From positions 21,267 through 85,266 of the forward strand of contig JANQKZ010000020.1 in the NCBI GenBank assembly GCA_028280845.1: a stretch of 64,000 bases of DNA, in the 5' to 3' direction. Below, piece after piece: positions 8,416 through 17,484 of this stretch. The translations under genes were made by a program, and so were the position numbers. The stretch is from Opitutales bacterium (lineage in GTDB: Bacteria > Verrucomicrobiota > Verrucomicrobiia > Opitutales > JABSRG01). How positions within the stretch are numbered: position 1 is the first letter of the stretch; every line of letters begins with the position of its first letter. The notes under the pieces are model-generated. The model ran no database searches. It was not told the origin of the DNA and saw only the letters and a program-made list of their open reading frames with translations.

Positions 8416-10245
8416 ATGAACCTAGAATCAAAATTTAGGGAGCAGCTTAAGGTCTGCCGCAATTTCGCCGGCTCCGCAGGTGAGTTCTGGACCCAGTATA
8501 GTTCCCTCCTCGGACAACTCGGCGTCGCCGAAAAACTTTGCATATTGATCCTGAACCCGGAGGGAAAATGGCAAGCGCTCGCCTCCTACCCGTTGGCTGC
8601 CGAACGCTTCTCCATGCCCATCGCCCTCGGCGATGCGGATTTCCAATCCTGGGTCGACGAATCCCTTGAACACGGATTTGCCACCCGCGACGGTGAACCC
8701 GTACGGCAGGGCAGTGCGCTTCTCATCGCCCTGGAAACGGGCTCCAATCAATCGGTCCTGGCGCTTTTTCATGATCCTCTGAAATCCATGGACACCCTGG
8801 CTCAACAGGGGCCCGTCCTACAAACCGTCGCCGATGTCCCCGCCTCCTATTTGCGGGGCCGGCAGCTGCATCAAGCCCTGGAGGATGTTCGACATTGTAT
8901 CCAAACTCTGGATACTCTTAATATCATCAACAGCCAGACACGGTTCTATGCCATGGCCATGGCCCTCTGCAACGAGGTCAAAGATCGCTTTGGTTGTTCC
9001 CGGGTCAGTCTGGGCTACTTTAAGGAGCCCTACATCCGGGCTCAGGCCATCAGCAACATGGACCGGTTTGAACCCAAGATGGAGATCGTTCAGCAGCTGG
9101 AGGCCACCATGGAAGAGGCGGTCGATCAGGATGAGGACATTCTCTATCCGGCCCCCGATAACCAGGGCGGGGCCATCACACGCGAACACCGGCAATACGC
9201 GGAGGCCGAAGGATCCGGATTTTTGCTGACCATGCCCCTCCGCCTTGGAGAGCAGGCTGTCGGCGCCATTTGCTTTGAGCGTCAGGATCGGACCTTTTCA
9301 GAGCACGACATCCGGGCCTTACGGGTCCTCTGTGACCAGGTGGCCCGGCGGGTTCACGACTTGAGAGAATCAGATCGATGGATCGGCGCCCGGATGGCTG
9401 CAGGCCTGCGCCAGTTTTTTGGCGGTTACCTGGGATATACACATACCTGGCGCAAGGTGTTTGCCATCCTTGGAACCGCGGTCTTCCTGGCCCTGATATT
9501 TATCCGGGTCGAATATCGGGTCGAGGCCCCCTGCATCCTGCGCAGCTCGCAACTACTCCACCTCCCCTCGCCCTATCAGGGATTTATAGAGGAGGTGAAT
9601 GTCAAGGTAGGTGACTTTGTTCCCGCACAACAGGTATTACTCGCCCTGGATACCAGTGAACTCCTGGTCGAACGGGCCAACCGACTGGCGGAAATCCAGG
9701 CGTATTCCAGCGAGGCCGAAAATGCTGAGGCGGAACGACGCTTGGCCGATTTACGAATCGCCAATGCTCAGAGAAAACAAAGTGAGGCCGCCCTGGAACT
9801 CATCGAGTTTCAACTGGCCCGCGCCGATCTTCGGGCTCCCTTTGCCGGCGTTATTGTGGAAGGGGATCTGACCGAACGCGTGGGGGCTCCCGTCGAAAAA
9901 GGAGAAACCCTCATGCGCTTATCCCGCCTTGAGGATCTCTACGTCGAGATGAAAGTAAACGAACGGGACATCCCCCATATCCAGGATAGCATCGGGGGCG
10001 AGTTTGCCCTGGCCAGTAAGCCGGATGAACGATTTCCCTTCACCATCGAACGCATCGAGCCGGTTGCCCTGGCCGAACCCAACGGCAGCGTCTTTCACGT
10101 TCGCGGAGTTATAGACGATACAGCAAATGACTGGTGGCGGCCTGGCATGAGCGGGGTGGCCAAAATCAATACGGAAAAACGATCCCTCCTCTGGATCTTC
10201 ACCCACCGCCTGGTCGACTTTCTCCGACTCCAACTCTGGTGGTAA
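8416..10245 (+). CDS. GAF-domain membrane fusion protein (sensor-adaptor hybrid)
   Basis: This 609-residue protein joins a cytoplasmic sensory part to a periplasmic adaptor. The first 340 residues have no signal peptide and include a GAF-like domain at about 165-315 (LTMPLRLGEQAVGAICFER is a typical GAF strand pair). One transmembrane helix lies at about 347-364. After it come a lipoyl/barrel-sandwich motif (YQGFIEEVNVKVGDFV, about 387-402), a helical hairpin and the second lipoyl half (RAPFAGVIVEGDL-like). The arrangement suggests that a cytosolic ligand or protein contact could gate the periplasmic adaptor. It sits between the small adaptor and the M50 gene, with gaps of 6 and 15 bp. The ligand is unknown. 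Confidence 0.8.
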   Translation: MNLESKFREQLKVCRNFAGSAGEFWTQYSSLLGQLGVAEKLCILILNPEGKWQALASYPLAAERFSMPIALGDADFQSWVDESLEHGFATRDGEPVRQGSALLIALETGSNQSVLALFHDPLKSMDTLAQQGPVLQTVADVPASYLRGRQLHQALEDVRHCIQTLDTLNIINSQTRFYAMAMALCNEVKDRFGCSRVSLGYFKEPYIRAQAISNMDRFEPKMEIVQQLEATMEEAVDQDEDILYPAPDNQGGAITREHRQYAEAEGSGFLLTMPLRLGEQAVGAICFERQDRTFSEHDIRALRVLCDQVARRVHDLRESDRWIGARMAAGLRQFFGGYLGYTHTWRKVFAILGTAVFLALIFIRVEYRVEAPCILRSSQLLHLPSPYQGFIEEVNVKVGDFVPAQQVLLALDTSELLVERANRLAEIQAYSSEAENAEAERRLADLRIANAQRKQSEAALELIEFQLARADLRAPFAGVIVEGDLTERVGAPVEKGETLMRLSRLEDLYVEMKVNERDIPHIQDSIGGEFALASKPDERFPFTIERIEPVALAEPNGSVFHVRGVIDDTANDWWRPGMSGVAKINTEKRSLLWIFTHRLVDFLRLQLWW

Positions 10246-10260
10246 GCCCCTTGAGAAGCA

Positions 10261-12420
10261 ATGAGTGATAATCCCTCATTTTACAGCGAGTCCTGGTATC
10301 GTGTCCGCAGCCAGCATGTTTCGCTGCGACCCAATGTGGTTATCCACAAACAATCCTTCCGCGGCAGGATCTGGTATGTGGTGGAAGACCCATTCAATAA
10401 CCGGTTTTACCGGTTTCGCCCTCAGGCTTACTCCTTCATTGCCAGGCTTTCCGAACATAAGACCGTCGAAGAAGTCTGGCAGCAGTGCCTTGATGATGAT
10501 CCGGAAAATGCGCCTGGCCAGCCCGAGGTAATCCGCATGCTGGCCCAACTCTACCAGGCCAGCCTGTTGCAATCTGACCTCTCCCCTGATGCTGCCCGCC
10601 TCTTTGAACGGCACCGTCGCCAGAAGCAACGGGAACTCAAAGCCAAGTTACTCAGCATTCTCTTTATCCGGATTCCGCTCTTCGACCCCAATAGATTACT
10701 CGACCGCCTGATGCCGGTCGTGGGGCCGTTGATGGGTCGGGGTGGCCTCGCCATCTGGCTCCTTGTTGTGCTCCTTGGAGGAAAAACGGTGATCGATAAT
10801 TTCGCTGCGCTCCGCGATCAAACCGAAGGTATCCTGGCTCCTGATCGCCTGATTTTTCTCTACCTGAGTTTCATCCTGGTCAAAATTCTACACGAATTCG
10901 GGCATGCCTTTCTCACCAAAAAATGGGGAGGAGAGGTTCACACCGCCGGTATTATGCTCATGGTGTTCAACCCCATCCCCTATGTGGATGCCACGGCCGC
11001 ATGGGCCTTCCGGGAACGGTGGAAACGGGTCCTCGTCGGATCCGGAGGCATGCTGGTCGAGCTCTTTCTCGCTGCTATTGCCGCCTTTGTCTGGGCCGCC
11101 ACGGACGAAGGATTTTGGAACGGGCTCGCCTACAACGTGATGTTTGTCGCCTCCGTATCCACCTTGCTCCTGAACATTAATCCGCTGATGCGGTTCGATG
11201 GGTATTACATCCTTTCGGACCTCACCGATACCCCCAACTTAAACCAGCGGTCGAATCGACACGCACTCTACCTCGCGGAGCGCTATATCCTCGGCAGTAA
11301 ATTGGCCCGGACTCCCGCGGAGTCGAAAAATGAAGGGGTCTGGTTGGCCGTATTTGCCATTGCCGGCTGGTTCTATCGCCTTTTCATCTTCGCGGTCATT
11401 CTCTGGTTTGTGGCTGACCGATTTTTCGGGTTGGGGTTCCTCGCCGCCATGGTGGGGATTGTCACCTTCTTCATTGTCCCCCTGGTGCGCCTCGTGAATT
11501 TCCTCCTCAACGAACCCCGGATTGAATCCATCCGCCTGCGCGCCCAGCTGATTACCGCATCCATTGCCACCGGCCTGGTCCTGTTCTTCGGTTTCGTCCC
11601 TATGCCGGCGGCCTTTCGTGCTCAGGGGATCATCCACGCCCTGCCACACCGGGAAGTCTACGCCGGGTCACCTGGATACATGAATGCAATCACCCGGAGT
11701 TCCCTGACCTGGGTTCAACCGGGAGACCAGCTGTTCCAGATGCAGAATGACGAGCTGGGAATCCTTCACCGGGCAGTCCGGGCGGAACAGGAAGAAATCG
11801 AGGCCCTGCTTCAGGTTGCCGTCAACGACCCCACCCTGCAACGCCCAGCCAATCGGCAATTGGACGCCGTTGACGAAAAGATCCAACGCCTCGAAACACA
11901 AATGGCGGAACTGGATTATGCCGCGCCATTGGAGGGGCTTTGGGTGATTCCCCGCCAGGAGAACATCATGGGAGCCTACGCTGAACGCGGCACCCCAATT
12001 GGACTGATTTTAAATCCGGACCGGTTTGAATTTGTCGCCGTGGTGCGGCAACGCCACGCCATGCATCTGTTTAATGAAGAAGTGAGCCGGGTTGTCCTGC
12101 GTATTCCCGGGCAGTCGGGAGATGCTATACCCTTGAGCCGACTTCGATTCATCCCGGCTGAGCAGAGCATCCTCCCCCACCCCTCGTTGGGTTGGGCGGG
12201 TGGCGGCCCCATCGAAGTTTCCGCGGACGATCCGAATGGCATACGAGCCATAGAGCCCTTTTTCCTCGTCTATGGTGAAATTCCTGCGTCGGCTGCCGAG
12301 TCGGTCACCATGGCCCATAACCTGGGAGGAGTGATCCGTTGCCAGCTCCCCCCAAGTCCCTATTTTGTCCAGGGGTATCGGCTTCTCCGCCGCATGCTCC
12401 AGGATCGCTTCGAGATTTAG
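10261..12420 (+). CDS. M50/site-2-protease-like membrane protein with PqqD-like N-terminus and adaptor-like C-terminus
   Basis: This 719-residue polytopic protein has three parts. Residues about 20-115 resemble PqqD-type peptide-recognition winged helices. The middle carries the zinc metalloprotease motif HEFGH at 211-215 and the third-ligand motif NPLMRFDG at 307-314, between multiple hydrophobic helices (about 162-178, 196-210, 262-280, 290-305, 345-415, 430-447). The C-terminal 260 residues contain a coiled-coil hairpin and beta segments like a membrane fusion protein. The layout recalls YydH-like peptide zinc metalloproteases. It may recognise, cleave or conduct the exported substrate, possibly at the LEPR motif; that is inference. 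Both zinc motifs look intact. Confidence 0.8.
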   Translation: MSDNPSFYSESWYRVRSQHVSLRPNVVIHKQSFRGRIWYVVEDPFNNRFYRFRPQAYSFIARLSEHKTVEEVWQQCLDDDPENAPGQPEVIRMLAQLYQASLLQSDLSPDAARLFERHRRQKQRELKAKLLSILFIRIPLFDPNRLLDRLMPVVGPLMGRGGLAIWLLVVLLGGKTVIDNFAALRDQTEGILAPDRLIFLYLSFILVKILHEFGHAFLTKKWGGEVHTAGIMLMVFNPIPYVDATAAWAFRERWKRVLVGSGGMLVELFLAAIAAFVWAATDEGFWNGLAYNVMFVASVSTLLLNINPLMRFDGYYILSDLTDTPNLNQRSNRHALYLAERYILGSKLARTPAESKNEGVWLAVFAIAGWFYRLFIFAVILWFVADRFFGLGFLAAMVGIVTFFIVPLVRLVNFLLNEPRIESIRLRAQLITASIATGLVLFFGFVPMPAAFRAQGIIHALPHREVYAGSPGYMNAITRSSLTWVQPGDQLFQMQNDELGILHRAVRAEQEEIEALLQVAVNDPTLQRPANRQLDAVDEKIQRLETQMAELDYAAPLEGLWVIPRQENIMGAYAERGTPIGLILNPDRFEFVAVVRQRHAMHLFNEEVSRVVLRIPGQSGDAIPLSRLRFIPAEQSILPHPSLGWAGGGPIEVSADDPNGIRAIEPFFLVYGEIPASAAESVTMAHNLGGVIRCQLPPSPYFVQGYRLLRRMLQDRFEI

Positions 12421-14416
12421 TTCCTTGCTATCTACCACCGCAGAATACCAGGCCACGGATTTGGTCCGCAACGCCCCCCTGCCCCAGGGACTGGATCGGC
12501 TCGTCTATTCCTCGGCGGGTCTCTTCAAGCGGTTGAGCGATTCCTCCAAAGCATTCGGTCTCCGGGCAGACGATATCCTGCAGCAGCGGGAGGAGTTCAA
12601 AACCTGGAAATCGGGGCGTCTGAAACAGGAAATCCGATCGCTCCGGGAGGCGGTTCGCCGGGAACGCCATGATCCGACCGAAGCGGCCATCGCCGCCCTC
12701 CCCGCTCTGGTTGAAGCCTCCTCCCGGGTCTTACGCCTCACCCCTTACCGGGAACAGATCATGGGGGTGCTCGCGCTGCAGGGAAACCATATTACTGAAA
12801 TGGCTACCGGCGAGGGGAAGACCCTCACTATCGCCTTGGCAGGGATAACGGCTGGTTGGACCGGGTTCCCCTGCCACATCATTACCGCCAATGATTATTT
12901 GGCCGAACGGGATGCCACCAACATGCGCCTGCTCTACACCTTTTGTGGATTAACCGTAGAATCTGTGCTGCGCAACATGGATCCACCGGCCCGCCAAAAG
13001 GCCTACCGTGCCGATGTGGTTTACACGACCAGCAAAGAGGTGGTAGCCGATTTCCTCCGTGACCGCTTACGCCTCCGCCGGCTACACCCCTCTGCCTTTC
13101 GCTCCAACCGGAAGCTGGTCGACCATCGCATGAATACTCTCGAGCTGCTCGTCCAACGCGGGATGCACACCGCGATCGTGGACGAGGCCGACAATCTGTT
13201 AATCGATGAAGCCGTCACCCCATTAATTATCAGCCGCCCCCAGGAGAACCAATCGTTAGCCAAAGCCATACGAGTGGCGGACGAAGTAGCCCGCGAACTG
13301 GTAGAAGGCCAGGACTTTGTCCGGGATGACCAACTGCGGACCGTGGAGTTGTACGCGTCCGCCAAAGAGCGCATGCATCAACACAAGGATCGCCTCGGCA
13401 GGTTTTATCGCGAATCCACCTGGCTCGAGGAATTACTCCAGAAAGCCCTCATTGCGCGCTGTTACTTTGAACGGGATCGACAGTATGTCGTGCAGGACAA
13501 AGAAATCATCATTGTCGATGACTTCACGGGGCGCCTCATGCAGGGTCGCTCCTGGAAGCAGGGCCTCCAGCAAGCCATTGAAGCCAAGGAAGACCTGCCC
13601 ATCACCGATCCGAGCGAATCGGTTACCTCGTTGAGCTTTCAACGCTTTTTCCGATTCTACCGGCGTCTCTCGGGAATAACCGGAACGGCCAGGGAATCCG
13701 CCCATGAGTTCTGGGAGGTGTATAACCTGTCCTTTATCCGCATTCCCCGCCACAGGCCCCTCCAACGCGTAGACAATCCTTCACGGGTCTATCCCGATAC
13801 TGGGTCCAAATGGGAAGCCCTGCTCGATGAGATTGAAAGCGTGCACGAAACCGGACGCCCTATCCTGGTAGGAACCCGCAGTATCCACGATTCGGAGCGC
13901 ATCTCTGAGCAACTTTCTCATCGAGGAGTGGCCCACCGGCTCTTAAACGCCTCCAGGGAACGGGAAGAAGCCCAGATCATTGCCCTGGCCGGGCACCGCG
14001 ACGGAGTCACCATCGCAACCAATATGGCGGGCCGTGGAACCGATATTAAACTCCACGACGACGTGATTAAACTCGGTGGCCTTCATGTCATCGCCACCGA
14101 ACTGAATGAGTCCCTCCGCATCGACCGCCAGCTTTACGGCCGGGCCGGGCGTCAGGGGGATCCCGGGACCTCCTCCACTCTGGTCTCCCTCGAAGATGGT
14201 GTCCTCATTCAACACGGCAAATTCATCAAACAAATCATGGACGCCCTGTTTCGCCTGCCTCCCTTTCCCGCGCGCGACCGCCTGGCGCGGCTCGCCCTCC
14301 GCCTGGCTCAAAGGAAGGCGGAACGCACGGCCAGGACGCAACGCGGCGGCGTAACCCGGCGCGACTCCTGGATTGAAGAGGTCTTTGCCATGAGTGGGAT
14401 GGAACTGGGAAGTTGA
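12365..14416 (+). CDS. SecA-like preprotein translocase ATPase paralogue, short form
   Basis: From a TTG at 12365 this encodes 683 residues; a TTG at 12425, just after the upstream stop, would give 663 and is an equally good start. The SecA motor is present: Walker A MATGEGKT (146-153), DEAD (273-276; DEVD in housekeeping SecA), IDEAVTPLIIS, a short preprotein-crosslinking region, NMAGRGTD (553-560) and YGRAGRQGDPG (591-601). Only about 80 residues follow, so the helical scaffold, helical wing and zinc-binding tail of normal SecA (830-900 residues) are missing or minimal. It ends the export operon and is probably its energy source, since no ABC or RND pump is encoded. Confidence 0.85.
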   Translation: MSRGIGFSAACSRIASRFSSLLSTTAEYQATDLVRNAPLPQGLDRLVYSSAGLFKRLSDSSKAFGLRADDILQQREEFKTWKSGRLKQEIRSLREAVRRERHDPTEAAIAALPALVEASSRVLRLTPYREQIMGVLALQGNHITEMATGEGKTLTIALAGITAGWTGFPCHIITANDYLAERDATNMRLLYTFCGLTVESVLRNMDPPARQKAYRADVVYTTSKEVVADFLRDRLRLRRLHPSAFRSNRKLVDHRMNTLELLVQRGMHTAIVDEADNLLIDEAVTPLIISRPQENQSLAKAIRVADEVARELVEGQDFVRDDQLRTVELYASAKERMHQHKDRLGRFYRESTWLEELLQKALIARCYFERDRQYVVQDKEIIIVDDFTGRLMQGRSWKQGLQQAIEAKEDLPITDPSESVTSLSFQRFFRFYRRLSGITGTARESAHEFWEVYNLSFIRIPRHRPLQRVDNPSRVYPDTGSKWEALLDEIESVHETGRPILVGTRSIHDSERISEQLSHRGVAHRLLNASREREEAQIIALAGHRDGVTIATNMAGRGTDIKLHDDVIKLGGLHVIATELNESLRIDRQLYGRAGRQGDPGTSSTLVSLEDGVLIQHGKFIKQIMDALFRLPPFPARDRLARLALRLAQRKAERTARTQRGGVTRRDSWIEEVFAMSGMELGS

Positions 14417-14458
14417 ATTTACACTTCACTTTCCCCTCCCTTTCACTTTCACTCTTGA

Positions 14459-14905
14459 ATGCAACTATCCCCACGACCGACTGAAAAAGCTGAACTCGAG
14501 GAAGGCGCATTATTTCAGCCCAAGTTTGACGGCGACGGCTTGATCCCCTGCATCTGCCAGGATGCTGATTCCGGGATGATCCTCATGTTTGCTTTCATGA
14601 ACGAGGAGTCCCTCAAGGAGTCGATTCGGACAAAGACCGCTGTCTATTTCTCCCGCTCCCGCCAGAAATTATGGAAAAAGGGGGAGTCTTCCGGCAATGT
14701 GCAACACATCGTAGATATCCGAACCGACTGCGACCAGGACGTGGTCCTGATTCGCGTTAGAGCGGACGGGGCAGCCTGCCACATGGGTTATCCGTCCTGT
14801 TTCTATCGCGAAGTCAGTTTACCTGCCGTGGAAGACGCTCCCGTGGCTTTGCGTGCGGTCGGCCTTGAAAAGGAATTTGACCCGAAAGAGGTCTACAAGT
14901 CCTAG
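14459..14905 (+). CDS. hisI: Phosphoribosyl-AMP cyclohydrolase
   Basis: This 148-residue enzyme matches the monofunctional HisI family, which opens the adenine ring of phosphoribosyl-AMP in histidine synthesis. Diagnostic segments are MLMFAFMNEES-like (here MILMFAFMNEES), YFSRSRQKLWKKGESSGN, the metal-binding TDCDQDVVL and the C-terminal CHMGYPSCFYRE cysteine motif. No HisE (PR-ATP pyrophosphohydrolase) domain is fused. It is followed after 5 bp by a mog-like gene. No other his genes are in the window, so the pathway is dispersed. Confidence 0.92.
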   Translation: MQLSPRPTEKAELEEGALFQPKFDGDGLIPCICQDADSGMILMFAFMNEESLKESIRTKTAVYFSRSRQKLWKKGESSGNVQHIVDIRTDCDQDVVLIRVRADGAACHMGYPSCFYREVSLPAVEDAPVALRAVGLEKEFDPKEVYKS

Positions 14906-14910
14906 CCTCG

Positions 14911-15447
14911 ATGCCCGAACAGATCAAAATTGGTATTATCAATGTATCGGACCGGGCCAGTGCCGGTGTATATGAAGATATTCCAGGCCAATCCGCCAAA
15001 GAAATTCTCAGCGATTACCTGCTGAATCCTGTAGCATTTGAGTATGCCGTCATTCCGGACGAACAGGCCCGGATCGAAGCGCAGTTGAAACAGATGGCGG
15101 ACGATGACGGTTGTTGTCTGGTCATCACCACGGGGGGAACCGGACCGGCCTTGCGGGACGTCACCCCGGAAGCCACGGAAGCGGTTTCAGAAAAATTGAT
15201 GCCCGGCTTCGGAGAGCTCATGCGCGCGACTTCCCTCCAATATGTCCCTACGGCCATCCTCAGTCGGCAAACTGCCGGAATACGGGGATCCTGCCTCATC
15301 GTGAACCTTCCCGGCAAACCGAAGGCCATCCGGGAGTGCCTCGAGGCCGTGTTTCCCGCCGTCCCATATTGCATTGATCTTATTGGGGGACCCTATCTAG
15401 AATCTAATACTCAACATATTGTATGTTTTCGACCAAAATCAAAATAG
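14911..15447 (+). CDS. mog: MogA/MoaB-family molybdopterin adenylyltransferase
   Basis: This 178-residue protein has the MoCF-binding fold: N-terminal IGIINVSDRAS, then the signature TTGGTGPALRDVTPEAT near residues 72-88. MogA adenylates molybdopterin before metal insertion in molybdenum cofactor synthesis, and the length and motif spacing fit MogA better than MoaB. It lies 5 bp after hisI and 9 bp before a response regulator gene, so cotranscription is likely. No other molybdenum cofactor gene is in the window. Confidence 0.85.
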   Translation: MPEQIKIGIINVSDRASAGVYEDIPGQSAKEILSDYLLNPVAFEYAVIPDEQARIEAQLKQMADDDGCCLVITTGGTGPALRDVTPEATEAVSEKLMPGFGELMRATSLQYVPTAILSRQTAGIRGSCLIVNLPGKPKAIRECLEAVFPAVPYCIDLIGGPYLESNTQHIVCFRPKSK

Positions 15448-15456
15448 GGTGTTGTT

Positions 15457-16065
15457 ATGCAAATAATGGTTGTTGAGGATGACCACATCTCCCGGCGTCT
15501 AGTGACTACAGTGCTCAAGCAGTTGGGATACGATTTGATTGTCGCTGAAGATGGAGAGGAAGCGTGGCGAATGTTTCAGGTCTCCCCGGTGCGACTCGTA
15601 GTCAGCGACTGGCTCATGCCCAAGATGGACGGACTGCAGCTGTGTGAAAAGATTCGGGAGCACGACCAGGACGGCCCCTATACCTACTTCATATGTCTCA
15701 CCGCCAACGCATCCGAGCGGGAAAACTACATCAAAGCCATGCAGGTCGGGGTGGATGACTTCCTCAGCAAACCCCTCGACCGCGCCAAGCTCGAAATTCG
15801 CCTGAAAGTAGCTGAACGTATCCTCAAAGCCACCTCTCGGATCGAGTCCCTGGAAAACGTTCTCACCATTTGCACCTATACCAAGAAAATTCAACTGCCT
15901 GAAGAGGGCTGGGAAACGATCGAGGAGTTCCTGCAAAAGCATCTCGGCATCACGGTCACACACGGGATCTCCCCGGACCATTACGAAACCGTCATCAAGC
16001 CTCAGCTGGAAGAACTCAAACGGCAAACCCAGAACCCCGCCGGCCAGTCGTTGCCCGGGTCATAG
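15457..16065 (+). CDS. Response regulator with degenerate C-terminal zinc-ribbon-like segment
   Basis: Residues 1-125 form a receiver domain: acidic pair EDD at 7-9, phosphoacceptor D51 (VVSDWLMP), conserved T in CLTAN and K in LSKPLD. There is no DNA-binding domain. The C-terminus (about 133-185) resembles the small tail often seen in receiver-only proteins with ICxxCKKIR ... W..IE.. ... HGICPDC, but the cysteines are mostly lost: ICTYTKKIQ and HGISPDH. Metal binding is therefore unlikely. No histidine kinase is adjacent, so the partner is encoded elsewhere. Confidence 0.82.
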   Translation: MQIMVVEDDHISRRLVTTVLKQLGYDLIVAEDGEEAWRMFQVSPVRLVVSDWLMPKMDGLQLCEKIREHDQDGPYTYFICLTANASERENYIKAMQVGVDDFLSKPLDRAKLEIRLKVAERILKATSRIESLENVLTICTYTKKIQLPEEGWETIEEFLQKHLGITVTHGISPDHYETVIKPQLEELKRQTQNPAGQSLPGS

Positions 16066-16114
16066 ACATCAGACACAATCTCTCTTCTCTCTCTTTCCCT
16101 TCCACCTCTTTCCT

Positions 16115-16816
16115 ATGAGCGTACACATCGGAGCCCAACTTGGCGACATCGCAGAAACCGTACTCCTTCCGGGGGACCCCCTGCGAGCCAAAACCATTGC
16201 GGACACCTTCTTTGAGGATCCCGTCTGCTATAACGAAGTGAGAGGCATGCTCGGCTTCACCGGAACCTACAAAGGGAAACGGGTATCCGTGCAGGGCACC
16301 GGAATGGGGATGCCATCCATATCCATCTATGTAAACGAGCTCATCTCCCAATACGGCGCGAAACACCTCATGCGGGTCGGCACCTGTGGCGCTTTTCAGG
16401 AAGACCTTAAAATTGGAGATGTCATTCTAGGCCAGGCCGCCTCCACTGATTCCCATATCAATCGACTTCGCTTCAGCGGGATGGACTTCGCCCCGACTGC
16501 CGATTTCGGCTTACTCCACGCGGCCTATACCCAGGCTCAGGCATTGGGCTTTCCCGTAAGTGTAGGCAACATCCTTTCCTCCGACACCTTTTATGGGGAC
16601 GACCCCGACGCCTGGCGACACTGGGCCAAATTCGGGATTTTAGCCGTGGAAATGGAAGCCGCCGCCCTCTACACCCTTGCTGCCAAATTCGATGTGAAGG
16701 CCCTCGCCATCTGTACCGTCAGCGACTCCCTCGCTACCGGGGAATCCGCCCCCGCCGAGGTACGCCAGAATAATTTCAAGCGTATGATGGAGCTGGCCCT
16801 CGAAATCACCCCATGA
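16115..16816 (+). CDS. deoD: Purine nucleoside phosphorylase, DeoD type
   Basis: This 233-residue protein matches hexameric bacterial PNP, which phosphorolyses purine (deoxy)nucleosides to base plus (deoxy)ribose-1-phosphate. Seen directly: [10 protein letters not shown], the [10 protein letters not shown] substrate loop, [17 protein letters not shown] and the catalytic-Asp region [11 protein letters not shown] equivalent to D204 of the E. coli enzyme. The start is the ATG after a pyrimidine-rich leader. It is followed by an OsmC-type gene on the same strand. Confidence 0.93.
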   Translation: MSVHIGAQLGDIAETVLLPGDPLRAKTIADTFFEDPVCYNEVRGMLGFTGTYKGKRVSVQGTGMGMPSISIYVNELISQYGAKHLMRVGTCGAFQEDLKIGDVILGQAASTDSHINRLRFSGMDFAPTADFGLLHAAYTQAQALGFPVSVGNILSSDTFYGDDPDAWRHWAKFGILAVEMEAAALYTLAAKFDVKALAICTVSDSLATGESAPAEVRQNNFKRMMELALEITP

Positions 16817-16894
16817 TCCGGCTTCCCCGTGTTGTTGGAATGGGAGTACCAATTCTAAACGAAGCACAAAGTACCATTTACGCAAAACGAACCC

Positions 16895-17344
16895 ATGTCT
16901 GAGCACAAAGCCCGGTTGACCTGGAAGAGGGGCGAGGCAGAGTTCTCCTACAAAACCTACTCGCGCAACCATGAATGGCGTTTTGAAAACGGCCATGCTT
17001 TGACGGCCTCCGCGGCCGCACAATTCCTCGGGGATCCCGATCAGGTCGACCCCGAGGCCGCCTACGTCGCTTCCCTTTCCAGCTGTCACATGCTCACCTT
17101 CCTCGCCATCTGCGCACTCAAAGGAATCGTAGTCGAGCACTATACGGATGACGCCGTGGGCTACCTGGAAAAAAACCGGGATGGAAAACTGGTCATCACC
17201 CGGGTTGAACTCCACCCCGTCGTAATATTCCAGGATCCGAGCGTCGTAGGCAGGAAACAACTCCAGGAGCTCCATCATAAATCCCACCACGACTGCTTCC
17301 TCGCCAACTCCGTCAAAACCGAAATCACCACCATTCTCGACTAG
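16895..17344 (+). CDS. OsmC-family peroxiredoxin-like protein
   Basis: This 149-residue protein has both cysteines of the OsmC/Ohr family: C64 in LSSCHMLTFL and C134 in HHDCFLANSVKTEI. Members reduce organic hydroperoxides with a thiol-disulfide cycle. The sequence is closer to the general OsmC group than to Ohr. It is a cytoplasmic stand-alone gene, 78 bp after deoD and followed by a universal stress protein gene, which gives a small stress-related neighbourhood. Confidence 0.85.
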   Translation: MSEHKARLTWKRGEAEFSYKTYSRNHEWRFENGHALTASAAAQFLGDPDQVDPEAAYVASLSSCHMLTFLAICALKGIVVEHYTDDAVGYLEKNRDGKLVITRVELHPVVIFQDPSVVGRKQLQELHHKSHHDCFLANSVKTEITTILD

Positions 17345-17484
17345 ATCAGGAGGTCAAATTGCGGCATGAAGGCGCAAGAACCCCATCCTGCACTCTGCAG
17401 AAAACCAAGTTCTCGAAATCTCCTCCACATCTCACAATTCACACCTCACGCTTCACACCCTCCCCATTTTCAATCCCCAGCTCC

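Noticed and set aside
6131..14416. Classical type I secretion or RND efflux operon
   Set aside because: No ABC transporter with transmembrane domains and no RND pump gene is present; the ATPase is SecA-like and the membrane component is M50-like.
12365..14416. Housekeeping secA
   Set aside because: Too short, no scaffold/wing region or zinc-binding tail, and located in a specialised operon.
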